Assembly (NCBI GenBank): GCA_021799495.1
Contig: JAJZAI010000003.1
Span: 59,247-123,246 of the forward strand
Source of the DNA: Deltaproteobacteria bacterium
GTDB taxonomy: Bacteria; Desulfobacterota; Binatia; Binatales; Binataceae
Direction: 5' to 3'
DNA: 64,000 bases
Part shown: positions 26,308-35,123 of the stretch, piece after piece
How positions within the stretch are numbered: position 1 is the first letter of the stretch
Layout: every line of letters starts with the position of its first letter
The notes under the pieces: model-generated
The model's input: the letters and a program-made list of their open reading frames with translations, nothing else
Databases searched by the model: none
What the model was told of the DNA's origin: nothing
Position numbers and translations under genes: made by a program

Positions 26308-27516
26308 ATGAGCAAGCCGCTCGCCGGCATCAAGGTAATCGAAATCGCGCAGGAGATTCAGGGGCCGTTCGCCGCCCTCTTTCTCTCCGACCTCGGCGCC
26401 GAAATCACCAAGGTCGAGAACCGCGAAACCGGCGATTTGAGCCGCTGGCTGTTGGCCGGGATGCTCGGCGGACCGAACGTCAAAAATGCCCAGATTTCGC
26501 ATTATTTCATCGCGATGAACCGCGGCAAACGCAGCATCACGGTGGACCTGAAGAAACCGCAGGGCATCGAAGTGATCCGCCGTCTTGCCAGAACGCATGA
26601 CGTCATCCTGACCAACTATCGGCCCGGCGTGCTGGATCGTCTCGGACTCGGCTACGACGAAATTCGCAAGATAAATCCGCGCATCATTTACGCCCAGGCG
26701 AGTTCGTGGGGTCCGCGTGGACCGTGGGTGTCGCGCCCGAGCCGCGATACGCTGGCGCAGGCCGCCAGCGGCCTGATGTCGAAAACGGGGATGCCGTCCG
26801 ATCCGCCACTGGCGGCGGGCGCGGCGATCGCCGATCAGGCCGGCGCGCTGACTCTGGCCGGCGGCGTGCTGGCCGCGCTCTTCGCCCGCGAGCGGACCGG
26901 CGAAGGCCAGCGCGTGGACGCCTCGATTTACGGCACGATGATCGCCGCGCAGGGCTTCGAGCTGAATTACACCTCGATGACCGGCACGGAGCCGCCCAAG
27001 GCCGGCCGCGGGCATCCTTTTCTGCACGGCGTATGGGGCGCCTACAGGACCAGAGACGGTTACATCTGCATCGCCGGCGTCGACGACAAGCGCTGGGCCG
27101 ACTTTTGCCGCGTGATGGGAATCGAAGGGATGCAGAACGATCCGGAGTTCGAGAACGTCACACGCAATTTCCACGGCGATAAAATCGAAAAGGTACTGGA
27201 CGAAATCTTCCCGAAGCGCACCACCCGCGAATGGCTCGACGACCTGACCGCCGTCGATATCCTCGCCACCGAAGTCGCCGGCCATAAAGACGTGCTGGCG
27301 AGCGAGCAGGCGCGGATAAACGGCTACGTCATGCAGTTGGACCATCCGGTGGTTGGCAAGATGGCGGTCACGGGATGCCCGGTGTCGCTGAACGGCGAAA
27401 TCACGACTGAAGCGGGACCGGTATCCGAGCACGGCCAGCACACCGAGGAAATCCTGCTCGAAGCCGGCTATACGTGGGAGGAGATTGCGGCGCTGCGCGA
27501 GGTTGAAGCGGTTTAG
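26308..27516 (+). CDS. CaiB/BaiF family III CoA-transferase
   Basis: 402 aa with a GAGG site 9 bases before the ATG. The N-terminal VIEIAQEIQGPFAA and LGAEITKVEN are the CoA-binding signature; SRDTLAQAASGLM carries Asp147, the residue that forms the acyl-anhydride intermediate in formyl-CoA transferase (Frc) and CaiB. So this one looks like a true transferase, unlike the racemase-like gene at 3.2-4.4 kb. Substrate is unknown. The oxalyl-CoA decarboxylase gene lies 0.7 kb downstream on the opposite strand, so a formyl- or oxalyl-CoA role is possible but unproven. Confidence 0.85.
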   Translation: MSKPLAGIKVIEIAQEIQGPFAALFLSDLGAEITKVENRETGDLSRWLLAGMLGGPNVKNAQISHYFIAMNRGKRSITVDLKKPQGIEVIRRLARTHDVILTNYRPGVLDRLGLGYDEIRKINPRIIYAQASSWGPRGPWVSRPSRDTLAQAASGLMSKTGMPSDPPLAAGAAIADQAGALTLAGGVLAALFARERTGEGQRVDASIYGTMIAAQGFELNYTSMTGTEPPKAGRGHPFLHGVWGAYRTRDGYICIAGVDDKRWADFCRVMGIEGMQNDPEFENVTRNFHGDKIEKVLDEIFPKRTTREWLDDLTAVDILATEVAGHKDVLASEQARINGYVMQLDHPVVGKMAVTGCPVSLNGEITTEAGPVSEHGQHTEEILLEAGYTWEEIAALREVEAV

Positions 27517-27616
27517 GCGCGAACGCCGCCGGCCGGCGCATCGTCTGGAACCGTCGCATACGGCGTATTTCAGTCGCCGGACGGCGCGTGTTATATTGCC
27601 GCTCTCGCCGTATCAC

Positions 27617-27688
27617 GCCCCGGTAGTGAAAAGGACATCACGGAGGTCTCCGGAACCTCAAGTCCGGGTTCGACTCCCGGCCGGGGCA
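27617..27688 (+). tRNA. tRNA-Arg (anticodon CCG)
   Basis: Full cloverleaf in 72 bases: 7-bp acceptor GCCCCGG/CCGGGGC, 4-bp D stem GTGA/TCAC, anticodon stem GAGGT/ACCTC with loop CTCCGGA (anticodon CCG, reads CGG), T stem CCGGG/CCCGG with loop TTCGACT, discriminator A. The 3' CCA is not encoded. Confidence 0.95.
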
Positions 27689-27791
27689 CTTCAGTCGCGA
27701 AAAACCCTTGAACCATCCGGCTTTTTTCAGCCGTCAGGCCCCGCTCACGCAAGCCCTCAGCGACCAGCGATGGGAGCACGTCCACATGCTG

Positions 27792-28043
27792 TTAGATAAG
27801 GCGGTCGTCGAGAAGCCGTCCGATCGCCTCGCCATCTTTGCGGAGTCCTTCGAGATGACAGCGCAGCGCGTCTCGCGCCATCGCCGGCGCCTCCTCCAGC
27901 GTCCGCCCGAAGGTCACGATCTCGGGGAAGGCCGGAAACGCCACCGCGAAGCTGCCATCGGTCTGAGGCTCAAAATAAACCGTATAGTGGTAGGAGCCTT
28001 GTTCCGCTGTCGTTGGGTCCCGCTTTTCACCCTTCAAATTCAT
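27792..28043 (-). CDS. HicB-like antitoxin-family protein (orphan)
   Basis: 83 aa from the ATG at 28043; an upstream in-frame ATG at 28160 adds a basic stretch without family features. YTVYFEPQTDGSFAVAFPAFP and the TLEEAPAMARDALRCHLEGL helix are the HicB fold. HicB normally blocks the mRNA-cutting toxin HicA, but no HicA frame is visible on either side: the downstream side is taken by tRNA-Arg about 100 bp away. It may be a solitary HicB regulator or the remnant of a lost pair. Confidence 0.7.
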   Translation of the reverse strand: MNLKGEKRDPTTAEQGSYHYTVYFEPQTDGSFAVAFPAFPEIVTFGRTLEEAPAMARDALRCHLEGLRKDGEAIGRLLDDRLI

Positions 28044-28174
28044 CGGTTTAGAAATACCACGCCTTGCCGCTATCCAACAGGCGCCCTTACCCCGCGTATA
28101 CGCTGAGAACTTGCGGTTGGTGCGGACTGGATGTTTGGCATCGGCCGCGGCATGATTCAAGGATATTTTCTATA

Positions 28175-29875
28175 TCAGTCTTGCCGGGACAGTGAACTTT
28201 TCGGATTGAGGTTCTGGATATGGCCACTCTCGGTTCCCGCCGCCGGATCGATCGCGCAATTGATTAATGCGGGCTTGCCCGACGCCAAAGCGTCCGTGAG
28301 CGCCGTTTGAAAACTTGCCGGATCGGTCACGTGATAGCCGGCGCCGCCGAAGGCTTCGATCAGTTTGTCGTAACGCGCATTGCCCATCAGCACGGTCGGC
28401 GCGGGGTCCGATCCTCCGCCTCGGTTGACCTCGTCGCCGCGATAGATGCCGCCGTTGTTGAAAACAGCAATGACTATCGGAAGCCGGTAGCGGCAGATGG
28501 TCTCGATTTCCATGCCGCTGAAGCCGAACGCGCTGTCGCCCTCGATCGCCAGCACCGGTTTGCCGCTGACCGTGGCGGCGCCGATCGCGTATCCCATGCC
28601 GATACCCATCACGCCCCACGTGCCGCTGTCGAGGCGCTTGCGCGGCGCATACATATCGACGATGTTGCGACCAAAATCGAGGGTATTGGCGCCTTCGTTC
28701 ACCACGTAAATATCGGGCCGTTCGGCGATGACGCCGCGAATCACGCGCAGCGCGCCATAGAAATTCATCGCCGCAGCGTTGGCTTCGAGATTCGCCCGCA
28801 TCCGTTCGAGATTCTGGCGTTTGCGCGCCGCGACCGCGTCGAGCCACGCGGCGCGCGGCTCGACGCGGCCTAGCTGGTTGGCCTCGAGTAGGCAGGACAG
28901 CGCCGAGCCGATATCGCCGACGATCGGCGCGGCGATCGGACGATTGCTATCGATTTCCGTTGGCGCGATATCGATCTGTACGAATTTGGCCGCCGGCGAC
29001 CACTGCGATCCTTTGCCGTGCGCGAGCAGCCAGTTCAGGCGCGCGCCGATCAGCATCACCACATCGGCCTGGCCGAACACGAATGAGCGCGCGGCCGACG
29101 CCGATTGGGGATGGTTGTCGGGCAGCAAGCCCTTCGCCATCGACATCGGCAGGTATGGAATCCGCGTGGTTTCAATCCACGCGCGCACGGATTCGTCGGC
29201 CTGCGCGTAGGCCGCGCCCTTGCCCAGAATGATAAGCGGGCGCTCGGCCGCAGCCAGCACTTCGATCGCGCGCTGGATCGATTCGGGCGAAGGAATATGC
29301 CGCGGGGCCGGATCGATCGCCTTCATCAGCGATTGTTCCGCAGCCGCGGTATCCAGGGTGGCGCTCAGGACGCCGGCGGGCAGGTCGAGATATACTCCGC
29401 CCGGCCGGCCAGAGAGCGCTGCGTGGATCGCGCGAACGACTCCGACGCCGATATCCTGAGGACGATTCACCCGGTAGGCCGCTTTCGCATACGGCCTGGC
29501 GGCGTTCATCTGATCGAGCTCTTCGTAATCTCCTTGCTGAAGATCGACGATCGCACGGTCGCTTGAACCGCTGATCTGGATCATCGGGAAGCCGTTGACC
29601 GTCGCGTTGGCGAGCGCGACCATCCCGTTGAGGAAGCCGGGCGCGGAGACCGTCAGGCATATCCCGGGCTTCCTGGTCAGAAACCCGGCGATCGCGGCAG
29701 CGTTCCCCGCCGATTGCTCATGGCGGAAACCCACGTAGCGGAGGCCTTCCGCCTGCGCCAGACGCGCCAGATCCGTGATCGGGATGCCGGCGACGCCATA
29801 GATGGTCTCAAGCCCGTTGAGCTTGAGCGCGTCGATCACCAGATGGAATCCGTCGGTGACGCCTGATCGGGCCAT
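28175..29875 (-). CDS. oxc: oxalyl-CoA decarboxylase
   Basis: 566 aa, full length, thiamine-diphosphate enzyme that turns oxalyl-CoA into formyl-CoA and CO2. Marks: FRHEQSAGNAAAIAGF with the ThDP-activating Glu near 52, SGSSDRAIVDLQQGDYEELD, MSMAKGLLPDNHP, the ThDP motif GDSAFGFSGMEIETI near 440-455, FNNGGIYRGDE and a C-terminal AGTESGHI lid. It matches Oxc/YfdU closely over its full length. It starts 12 bp after the ligase gene with a GAGGG ribosome site, so the pair is co-translated. Confidence 0.95.
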   Translation of the reverse strand: MARSGVTDGFHLVIDALKLNGLETIYGVAGIPITDLARLAQAEGLRYVGFRHEQSAGNAAAIAGFLTRKPGICLTVSAPGFLNGMVALANATVNGFPMIQISGSSDRAIVDLQQGDYEELDQMNAARPYAKAAYRVNRPQDIGVGVVRAIHAALSGRPGGVYLDLPAGVLSATLDTAAAEQSLMKAIDPAPRHIPSPESIQRAIEVLAAAERPLIILGKGAAYAQADESVRAWIETTRIPYLPMSMAKGLLPDNHPQSASAARSFVFGQADVVMLIGARLNWLLAHGKGSQWSPAAKFVQIDIAPTEIDSNRPIAAPIVGDIGSALSCLLEANQLGRVEPRAAWLDAVAARKRQNLERMRANLEANAAAMNFYGALRVIRGVIAERPDIYVVNEGANTLDFGRNIVDMYAPRKRLDSGTWGVMGIGMGYAIGAATVSGKPVLAIEGDSAFGFSGMEIETICRYRLPIVIAVFNNGGIYRGDEVNRGGGSDPAPTVLMGNARYDKLIEAFGGAGYHVTDPASFQTALTDALASGKPALINCAIDPAAGTESGHIQNLNPKSSLSRQD

Positions 29876-29887
29876 GCCGCCCTCTCC

Positions 29888-31390
29888 CTAGTTTTCCGGC
29901 TTGAAGAGCGCGGCGACCTGCCGCCGATCGATCTTGCCCGTCGCGTTGCGCGGCAGTTCCGAAACGAATCGAATCACTTTCGGCGTCTTGAAATCCGCGA
30001 TTCGTTCGCGGCAAAAATCGCGCAGGCGATCGGGTTCGGCCGCGCCCTTCAGCACCACCGCCGCCCACACTTCCTCTCCGTATTTGGCGTCCGGCACGCC
30101 GAAGGCGGCCGCTTCGGCCACCGCGGAATTTTCCAGCAGAGCGGCTTCGACCTCGGTGGGTGAAATTTTCTCGCCGCCGCGATTGATGAGTTCCTTGATA
30201 CGGCCGGTCAGCGAGAGATATCCGTCGTTATCTACAACGCCAACGTCGCCGCTGCGGAACCATCCGTCGAGAAACGCCTCCGCGTTCGCTTGAGGATTGT
30301 TCCAGTATCCCTTCATCACCTTGGCGCCGCGCATGATTACTTCGCCGGATTGGTTCGCCGGCAGGCGATTTCCGGCGGCGTCGATAATCGCCAGCTCGAC
30401 TCCCGTGCCGATTCCAACCGATCCGGCCTTGTGCGGCCGCGGCGGCAGCGGATTGGAAGCGGCCTGATGGGCGGTCTCGGTCATGCCGTAAGCCTCGATT
30501 ACCGGAGCGCCGAAGCGGCTTTCGAGGTTCTTCAGAACCGCGGGAGCGAGCGGTGCGGAGCAGGAGCGAATGAAGCGCGGACCGCTATTCGGCGCTCCGT
30601 CGTCGTCCGCCCGCGCCAGCAGCACGCTGTGAATAGTGGGCACGGCGGTGTACCAGGTCGCGCGATAGTCCACGAACGTGCCCCAGAAGGTCGAAGCCGA
30701 AAAGCGCGGCGGAACTATCAGCGTTCCCCCCGACGACAGCGTTGACAGGGCCGCGCCGATCAAGCCGTGGCCATGAAACAGCGGCATCACCAGCAGGCAC
30801 CGATCATTCGGCGTCAGACCATAATGAGCCGCGATGATACGCGCGGACGAAGCCAGATTCGCATGCGTCAGCGGGACTAATTTCGGCCGTCCGGTGCTGC
30901 CGCTGGTATTGGAAAACAAGGCGATGTCGTCAGGATCGGCGGGCGAATGATCGCCACGCGCCATCAGAGACGGCCCCGAAAGCGAAACGACACCGGAGCC
31001 GTTGGCCTCAGCTTGCCATACGGGTATTCCAACCGTCGCCGCGACTTGCCGCACGATCTCATCGCCGGCCTGCGCGATGATCGCTCGCGCTCCGTTTTGC
31101 TCCAGGGAAGCGCGCAACTCATTTTCTTTAAGGGCGGGATTCAGGGGCGCGGCGATCGCCCGCGCGTGCGTCAGCGCAAGAAACAATTCGATAAATTCGA
31201 TCCCGTTCGGCAGGAACATCGCGACGCAGTCGCCGGGCTTGATTCCACAGCCGGAGATCTGTCGCGCGGTTTGCTCGATTCGTTCGGCCAGATCGCGATA
31301 CGAAACGGCAGCCGCGGGACTGAGCGAAATAATCGCGGGATCGGAAGACTTCGAATCCTCAAAGAGGTCAGGCAGATTTGATCGCGACAT
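29888..31390 (-). CDS. oxalate--CoA ligase-like acyl-CoA synthetase (AAE3 type)
   Basis: 500 aa from ATG at 31390 (a TTG four codons earlier also fits). ANL family: P-loop SNTSGSTGRPKLVP, AYGMTETAHQ, GWFRSGDVG, GRIKELINRGGEKISP and the C-terminal catalytic Lys in NATGKIDR. FHGHGL, RFSASTFW, TWYTAVPTIHS and RFIRSCSAPLAP closely match plant AAE3 and yeast Pcs60 oxalyl-CoA synthetases. With oxc 12 bp downstream this makes an oxalate-to-formyl-CoA route by ATP-driven activation. Substrate is inferred from similarity and context. Confidence 0.85.
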   Translation of the reverse strand: MSRSNLPDLFEDSKSSDPAIISLSPAAAVSYRDLAERIEQTARQISGCGIKPGDCVAMFLPNGIEFIELFLALTHARAIAAPLNPALKENELRASLEQNGARAIIAQAGDEIVRQVAATVGIPVWQAEANGSGVVSLSGPSLMARGDHSPADPDDIALFSNTSGSTGRPKLVPLTHANLASSARIIAAHYGLTPNDRCLLVMPLFHGHGLIGAALSTLSSGGTLIVPPRFSASTFWGTFVDYRATWYTAVPTIHSVLLARADDDGAPNSGPRFIRSCSAPLAPAVLKNLESRFGAPVIEAYGMTETAHQAASNPLPPRPHKAGSVGIGTGVELAIIDAAGNRLPANQSGEVIMRGAKVMKGYWNNPQANAEAFLDGWFRSGDVGVVDNDGYLSLTGRIKELINRGGEKISPTEVEAALLENSAVAEAAAFGVPDAKYGEEVWAAVVLKGAAEPDRLRDFCRERIADFKTPKVIRFVSELPRNATGKIDRRQVAALFKPEN

Positions 31391-31501
31391 GCTGATACTC
31401 AAAACGGCTTCAAACTAACCGATGTTTCTCTACAAATCCACGCGAAACACCCACACCCGGTTCGGCGGGCGGCGGCAAGCAATCTGGCGGAGAAGCAACG
31501 C

Positions 31502-32812
31502 TCAACGCTCCCCGGCGTGCCACTTGCTCATGTGGTTGCGATGCGTGTTCAGGTAAAAGTTCGGGCCGAAGTGCTGGTCATAAAAGCCGGGGTCAAGATG
31601 ATGCGCCTGCGTATAGACACGCATGTAAAAGGTCGGGACGGTCGCCGGAAACCGTCCATAGGTGTCGTATAGATATTGCGCGGTTTCGCCCAACATATCG
31701 ACAAATTCCGGCGTATAGCGCTCGATTCTCGCCTTGACCGCGGCGTTCTCCCGGAAAGGTCCGGGGCGGGCCGGATCGAAAGCGCCGCCGGGCCCGAATT
31801 TCCGCTCGCTGAACCGCACCGCCGCTTCCCTCATATCGGCGCAATAGGGTGGGCAAAGACCTTCGAACTGTCCGTCGATTCCAATCGGATTCGGCGCTGG
31901 CAGCGATCCGCCGCGCACAAAGCGGAAGCCAAGGCCTTTGATTCCGTCAGGCGCGAACGCGCCCATCAGGCTGGGCGGATTGATTCCCGTAAAGAGCCAT
32001 CCGCCGAGTCCCATGGCTTGCAGCATCAACGTCATGTTGTGGCAGATTAGCGACAGCTCCATCGCTCCGGTCGCAAGGCAGTACTGATCGAAATCGACCA
32101 TCGAAAATCGTTTTGCCGGATCGATGAGTCCGCGCTCGATCCAGGGACGGAGGTCCCCGCAAATCCTGTCAAATTTCGGGTCGTAGGGCGTGAATCCCAT
32201 CCCCATGTAAACCGCCAGAAGGTCGAACATCTGCTCGGACAAATCGATTACCGGCGCAAAGACCGTGGTCCCGGGCTTATTCGCGTTCCAGAGATTGTGG
32301 GCGCTGATATGGGGAATCCGCACCGGCGCCTCGGTCCGGCCATCGGCAAGCTTGACGCAATTCCGCTTGACGAAATCGATAAGCTGCGCCGGCTCGCCGT
32401 CGCCCAAACGATCGAACTCAGCCGGATCGAGGTCGCGCAACCGGGTGAGGAAAGTTCCGCTGTCGTCGGTAAAAATGAGCTCCGTCGCGTAAATTCCGGC
32501 TCCGCTTGGATAAGTGCGGCCCAATAAACGCACGGGATAGTTGCATCCGGTATCAGGCACTCCCGCCGCCGTATGTTCCATCCCAGTGTTCCAGCCGCTG
32601 ATTCCGGCGCCGCAAAGCACCAGCAACGCACGTTCTAGATCGTTGAGCGGAACCGGAGCGAGTTTGGATTCGTAAGCAAGCGGCCCATCCGGGATCGTCA
32701 TGCCCATGCCAAAACGCCGCGCACGCCGGCCGAACAGCGCTCCGAGCAGCGGGAATTGGGCCACTTCTTCGATGAGTTTTCGATCGGCGTCACGCCGGTC
32801 TTTCGTATCCAT
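31502..32812 (-). CDS. protein of unknown function, possible nitroreductase-fold
   Basis: 436 aa; AAGGA lies 6 bases before the ATG. I do not recognise the family firmly. PLNDLERALLVLCGAGISG, RTYPSGAGIYATELIF and ICHNMTLMLQAMGLGGWLF recall FMN-binding segments of SagB/ThcOx-like nitroreductases, so an FMN oxidoreductase is possible. The C-terminus is aromatic and His-rich (YTQAHHLD to HRNHMSKWH). It lies 111 bp upstream of the oxalyl-CoA ligase gene on the same strand. Confidence 0.6.
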   Translation of the reverse strand: MDTKDRRDADRKLIEEVAQFPLLGALFGRRARRFGMGMTIPDGPLAYESKLAPVPLNDLERALLVLCGAGISGWNTGMEHTAAGVPDTGCNYPVRLLGRTYPSGAGIYATELIFTDDSGTFLTRLRDLDPAEFDRLGDGEPAQLIDFVKRNCVKLADGRTEAPVRIPHISAHNLWNANKPGTTVFAPVIDLSEQMFDLLAVYMGMGFTPYDPKFDRICGDLRPWIERGLIDPAKRFSMVDFDQYCLATGAMELSLICHNMTLMLQAMGLGGWLFTGINPPSLMGAFAPDGIKGLGFRFVRGGSLPAPNPIGIDGQFEGLCPPYCADMREAAVRFSERKFGPGGAFDPARPGPFRENAAVKARIERYTPEFVDMLGETAQYLYDTYGRFPATVPTFYMRVYTQAHHLDPGFYDQHFGPNFYLNTHRNHMSKWHAGER

Positions 32813-32955
32813 TGAAATTCCTTGATTGGCCGCGGCGATGATCGCGGCGCGCGGTCATCCACGCCGCGATTGCGCGGCCGATCGGCGCGGCGGATGATTT
32901 TCGCGATTCGGCCGTGGCTGATTCTTTCGATGCGCTTTGCTGAAGCGAGCGGGTC

Positions 32956-33849
32956 TCAATCAGTTTCGATCGGCAGCGCTTCATCTCGCGCCCATTCGCT
33001 CATTGAAGCGTCATAAAGGCTGAGATTCTGGTAGCCCAATTGATGCAGCACAAACAGGTCCAGACTGGCCGCTATTCCACCGCCGCAATAGCAAATGACG
33101 TTCTTTGCCTGCTCGACGCCGGCCGCCCGGAACCTTGCGGCGGCTTCGTCCAGCGACGCCAACCCTTTCGTGTTGCGATCGACGAGCGTGGCCGCCGGAA
33201 CATTGACGCTTCCCGGAATGCGTCCGGGTCGGCCGTAGCGGCTTGGGCCTTTGCCGCTATGCAGGTCCGGCGAGAGCGCATTGACGACGACCGTGCCGGG
33301 ATCGGCGATCGCCGCGCGCACCCGCTCTTTGCCGACGAAAATTCCTTTCGGCTGCCGCGCTTGAAAGACCGCTGGCGCGTAGCGGCATGCTTCGGATGAC
33401 GTGGGCCGGCCCTCGGATTTCCATTTTTCCCATCCGCCATCCAGAATCGCGGCATTCACGAAACCGAACTCGCGCAGCATCCACCATACGCGCGTCGCCC
33501 ACATCATGCCGCCCGCGCTGTACAAAACGACGCGAACGCCGCCGCCGACGCCGTGGCGCGACATCGCTGCGGCGAAATCCTCGGCGCGCGGCAGCATGAA
33601 GCGCAATTTCACGGCGTTATCGGACAGTTCGCCCTGCAGGTCGAGAAATCCAGCGCCGGGGATATGCGCGACGTCATAATCCGCCCGTCCGCTGACGATC
33701 TGGTACGGCGCGCCGGAGCCTGATTCGGCCTGACGCAGATAAGTTGTGCAATCGAAGATGCGAAGGCTCGGATCATCCAGATGCGCCGCGAGCCATTCGG
33801 TCGTGACCAGCGAATCGGGGTCGCTATTGGTTAAGTTTGTCTGCGCCAT
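32956..33849 (-). CDS. sulfurtransferase, two rhodanese domains (TST/MST type)
   Basis: 297 aa. Two rhodanese domains: an inactive N-terminal one (AHIPGAGFLDL; no Cys at the loop) and an active C-terminal one (GRIPGSVNVPAA) with the active-site loop CYCGGGIA, nucleophile probably Cys245. The loop differs from CRxGxT of thiosulfate:cyanide and CGSGVTA of mercaptopyruvate enzymes but is closer to the latter. A strong GGGAGAGG site precedes the ATG. It is in the same-strand run leading to the oxalate genes; a link to them is only positional. Confidence 0.85.
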   Translation of the reverse strand: MAQTNLTNSDPDSLVTTEWLAAHLDDPSLRIFDCTTYLRQAESGSGAPYQIVSGRADYDVAHIPGAGFLDLQGELSDNAVKLRFMLPRAEDFAAAMSRHGVGGGVRVVLYSAGGMMWATRVWWMLREFGFVNAAILDGGWEKWKSEGRPTSSEACRYAPAVFQARQPKGIFVGKERVRAAIADPGTVVVNALSPDLHSGKGPSRYGRPGRIPGSVNVPAATLVDRNTKGLASLDEAAARFRAAGVEQAKNVICYCGGGIAASLDLFVLHQLGYQNLSLYDASMSEWARDEALPIETD

Positions 33850-33936
33850 CTTGCCTCTCCCGCAAATTCCGCGTTTTGTATCTCGCCATTAACGATTACG
33901 AACGAATCTAGACCATCGCGGTCCATCCGGGGACCG

Positions 33937-34923
33937 TCAGAAAACATAGCGCTTGCCGACCACGGACGGATCGAGTACGCCTGCCCCGCAGGCGTTGGTC
34001 AGCGCGACGATCGCGCGCCATCCGGTGCAATGTCCGGCGGCGATCGTATGGGGATTCAGCTCCAGCAAGGCCGCGATTGTCTCGGGAATAATCTTCTCGT
34101 TGGGGCCCGCGAGATGAAACCCTCCGACAACGGCATGGATCGGCGCGCCCCCAGCAACTTCGCGCGCGTGCTTGAGAACGTTGACCACCCCGGCGTGCGA
34201 ACATGCCGTAAATACGACCAGCCCCTTGCCTTCGACCTGGGCCATCAGAAACCGTTCGTCGATTATCAACGGGTCAGGCGCCCAGCTTCCGTCGTTGGCT
34301 TGTTGAAAATGGCCGGGCAGTCCGCGCTCGAAAGGGGTGACCCGCGGGATTTCGCCGCTGAGAGCGAACATCCCGTCGCAGAGCATCTGCGGCTCCCGCG
34401 TCACGATCGTGTGCGCGCCGCGCGCCGTCAGCGCATCAACCGACGGAACGTCCTTCATCGGCCTGAGTTCTCCGCCCGGAAGCCGTCGCGAGCGCGAGCG
34501 AAACATTCCGGGATGCGCATAATAGGGTACCGGACGCGCGCCATTGCCCGCGCGCACCATCCCGACCGCCTTGAGCATCCCGCCCGCATGATCCCAATGG
34601 CCGTGCGACAAAACGATGCTCTCGACGACGCCGAGGTCGAGACTCAGCCGATTCGCATTGCGCTCGAAGGCGTATTCTTCCGGTCCGCTGTCGAAAAGGA
34701 CGGTATGTTTCCGGTCGCCGCGCGTGGCCGTAATCAGCAGCGAAAGGCCGTGACAGGCGCAACACAATGCGTCGCCCGACAGCTCGCTCATCCCGTGCCG
34801 ATCGAGATAGGAGAATTCCGATTCCGCGTGCGCCGGGATGCTCGACAGGCTGTCAGTCGCATTGTCGACGAGAACCTGAATTTCGACTTTGTCCACCAGG
34901 GACGGACCGATCGTGTTCGTCAT
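33937..34923 (-). CDS. MBL-fold metallo-hydrolase (COG1237 type)
   Basis: 328 aa from the ATG at 34923 with GGA at a fitting distance; an ATG at 34974 would add 17 residues. The metal motif SHGHWDHAGG (HxHxDH) is followed by further His in VFTACSHAGV and AGHCTGW. The N-terminal QVLVDNATDSLSS and C-terminal layout match the COG1237 group annotated as 7,8-dihydropterin-6-methyl-dihydropteroate-type synthases from archaeal work. The real activity here is unknown. It is divergent from the third LLM gene across 200 bp. Confidence 0.82.
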   Translation of the reverse strand: MTNTIGPSLVDKVEIQVLVDNATDSLSSIPAHAESEFSYLDRHGMSELSGDALCCACHGLSLLITATRGDRKHTVLFDSGPEEYAFERNANRLSLDLGVVESIVLSHGHWDHAGGMLKAVGMVRAGNGARPVPYYAHPGMFRSRSRRLPGGELRPMKDVPSVDALTARGAHTIVTREPQMLCDGMFALSGEIPRVTPFERGLPGHFQQANDGSWAPDPLIIDERFLMAQVEGKGLVVFTACSHAGVVNVLKHAREVAGGAPIHAVVGGFHLAGPNEKIIPETIAALLELNPHTIAAGHCTGWRAIVALTNACGAGVLDPSVVGKRYVF

Positions 34924-35123
34924 CGCTTTTTCCAAATCGAATTTACGCTCAGCCGAAACGTAGAGCATTGGCAATCGTCACCGCAAGCGCCGTCAGTAAA
35001 GCCATTCGAGCAAGCGGTCGCGCGCGGCATGATTTCAACCGGCGATTTGTAACGGATTCGGATGTCGCGGAGTGCGCATCGATTCGTTTGCGAAGGCGGC
35101 GCGGAAAACGTTAAGTTTTCGCG

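Noticed and set aside
26206..27441. 411-aa minus-strand open frame
   Set aside because: Antisense to the CoA-transferase, which has all its motifs.
27591..27785. 64-aa minus-strand open frame over the tRNA
   Set aside because: Covers the tRNA; its RPGVEPG-like sequence is the familiar antisense translation of tRNA T arms. A HicA remnant was considered (LPSL start) but too little matches.
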